From Verrucomicrobiota bacterium (lineage in GTDB: Bacteria; Verrucomicrobiota; Verrucomicrobiia; Limisphaerales; AV2), in assembly GCA_003219345.1 (NCBI GenBank), contig QHOP01000371.1, positions 23,238 through 30,523 of the forward strand: a DNA stretch of 7,286 nt, given 5' to 3'. Each line of letters begins with the position of its first letter. Position 1 is the first letter of the stretch. Of this stretch, positions 7,081 through 7,286 are shown piece after piece. Below the pieces are notes generated by a model. It was given only the letters and a program-made list of their open reading frames with translations. It did not search any database and was not told the origin of the DNA. The translations under genes and the position numbers were made by a program.

Positions 7081-7286
7081 ATGAACACTGCCTCTGTCAA
7101 TGTGGTCGGGTTGGAATACCTTCTATTCCTGTTTGGACTCTGTTGCGGTACTCCCTCGGTCGGGGGCGCTACGCCGCCCTCCTTTGTCAACTTCGCCGCG
7201 CCGGCTCCGCTGGGTCAGAGCGCAGGCGAGCCCTCAATCGGCGTCAACTGGAAAACGGGCAATGTGATGATGCAGGCAGGGCTCGA
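7081..7286 (+). CDS. Probable exported protein of unknown function, 3' end missing
   Basis: An open frame runs off the right edge. From ATG 7081 it gives at least 68 residues: a hydrophobic stretch at about 13-22 (YLLFLFGLCC), then a Gly/Pro/Thr-rich stretch, then FVNFAAPAPLGQSAGEPSIGVNWKTGNVMMQ. The AGEPSIGVNWKTGNV segment resembles the first repeat of secreted sialidase-like/BNR beta-propeller proteins as I remember them, so a secreted propeller protein is a guess. The predicted signal region lacks the usual N-terminal lysine or arginine. An in-frame ATG at 7024 would add 19 residues including two or three arginines, but has no ribosome binding site; TGGAA at 7071-7075 weakly supports 7081. 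The 226 bases between the dehydrogenase and this gene (6855-7080) hold no convincing gene, terminator or promoter, although this frame stays open back to 6847. Confidence 0.55.
   Translation, partial: MNTASVNVVGLEYLLFLFGLCCGTPSVGGATPPSFVNFAAPAPLGQSAGEPSIGVNWKTGNVMMQAGL

Overview
The window is GC-rich bacterial DNA with six complete protein genes, one gene cut by the left edge and one possible gene cut by the right edge, all on the + strand. No RNA gene, CRISPR array, transposase or phage gene was seen. The lineage is uncertain. The style of the short-chain dehydrogenase and of the secreted protein at the right edge, and the type of CCCTCACCC/GGGTGAGGG palindrome between two genes, remind me of soil or freshwater Verrucomicrobiota (Pedosphaera-like). 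That is an impression from memory, not a measurement.

Region 1 (1-2411) is a compact importer operon of the nitrate/sulfonate/taurine (NitT/TauT) ABC family: the C-terminal part of a substrate-binding protein, an ATPase, and a permease that overlaps the ATPase gene by 29 bases. Together they would bind a small anionic or sulfonate-like solute outside the membrane and import it at the cost of ATP. No metabolic enzyme lies beside them, so the substrate cannot be named.

Region 2 (2495-5926) is a DrrA/YbhF-type exporter: one ABC-2 family ATPase followed by two different ABC-2 permeases with ATGA-coupled reading frames. The ATPase and first permease are separated by 196 bases holding a strong multi-stem palindrome (3510-3572). 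The second permease appears to lack the last membrane helix that the first one has. The likely job is export or membrane extrusion of a hydrophobic or drug-like compound.

Region 3 (6018-6854) is a classical short-chain dehydrogenase/reductase with a TTG start and all catalytic residues present. It may be independent of the exporter. Region 4 (6855-7286) has about 226 bases without a convincing gene, then the start of a probable exported protein that runs off the window.

The window is mostly ordinary transporter and oxidoreductase content. I did not find evidence for a new biological system. The points most worth checking are the palindrome inside the exporter operon, the shortened second permease, a proline in the importer ATPase D-loop, and the unidentified secreted protein at the right edge.
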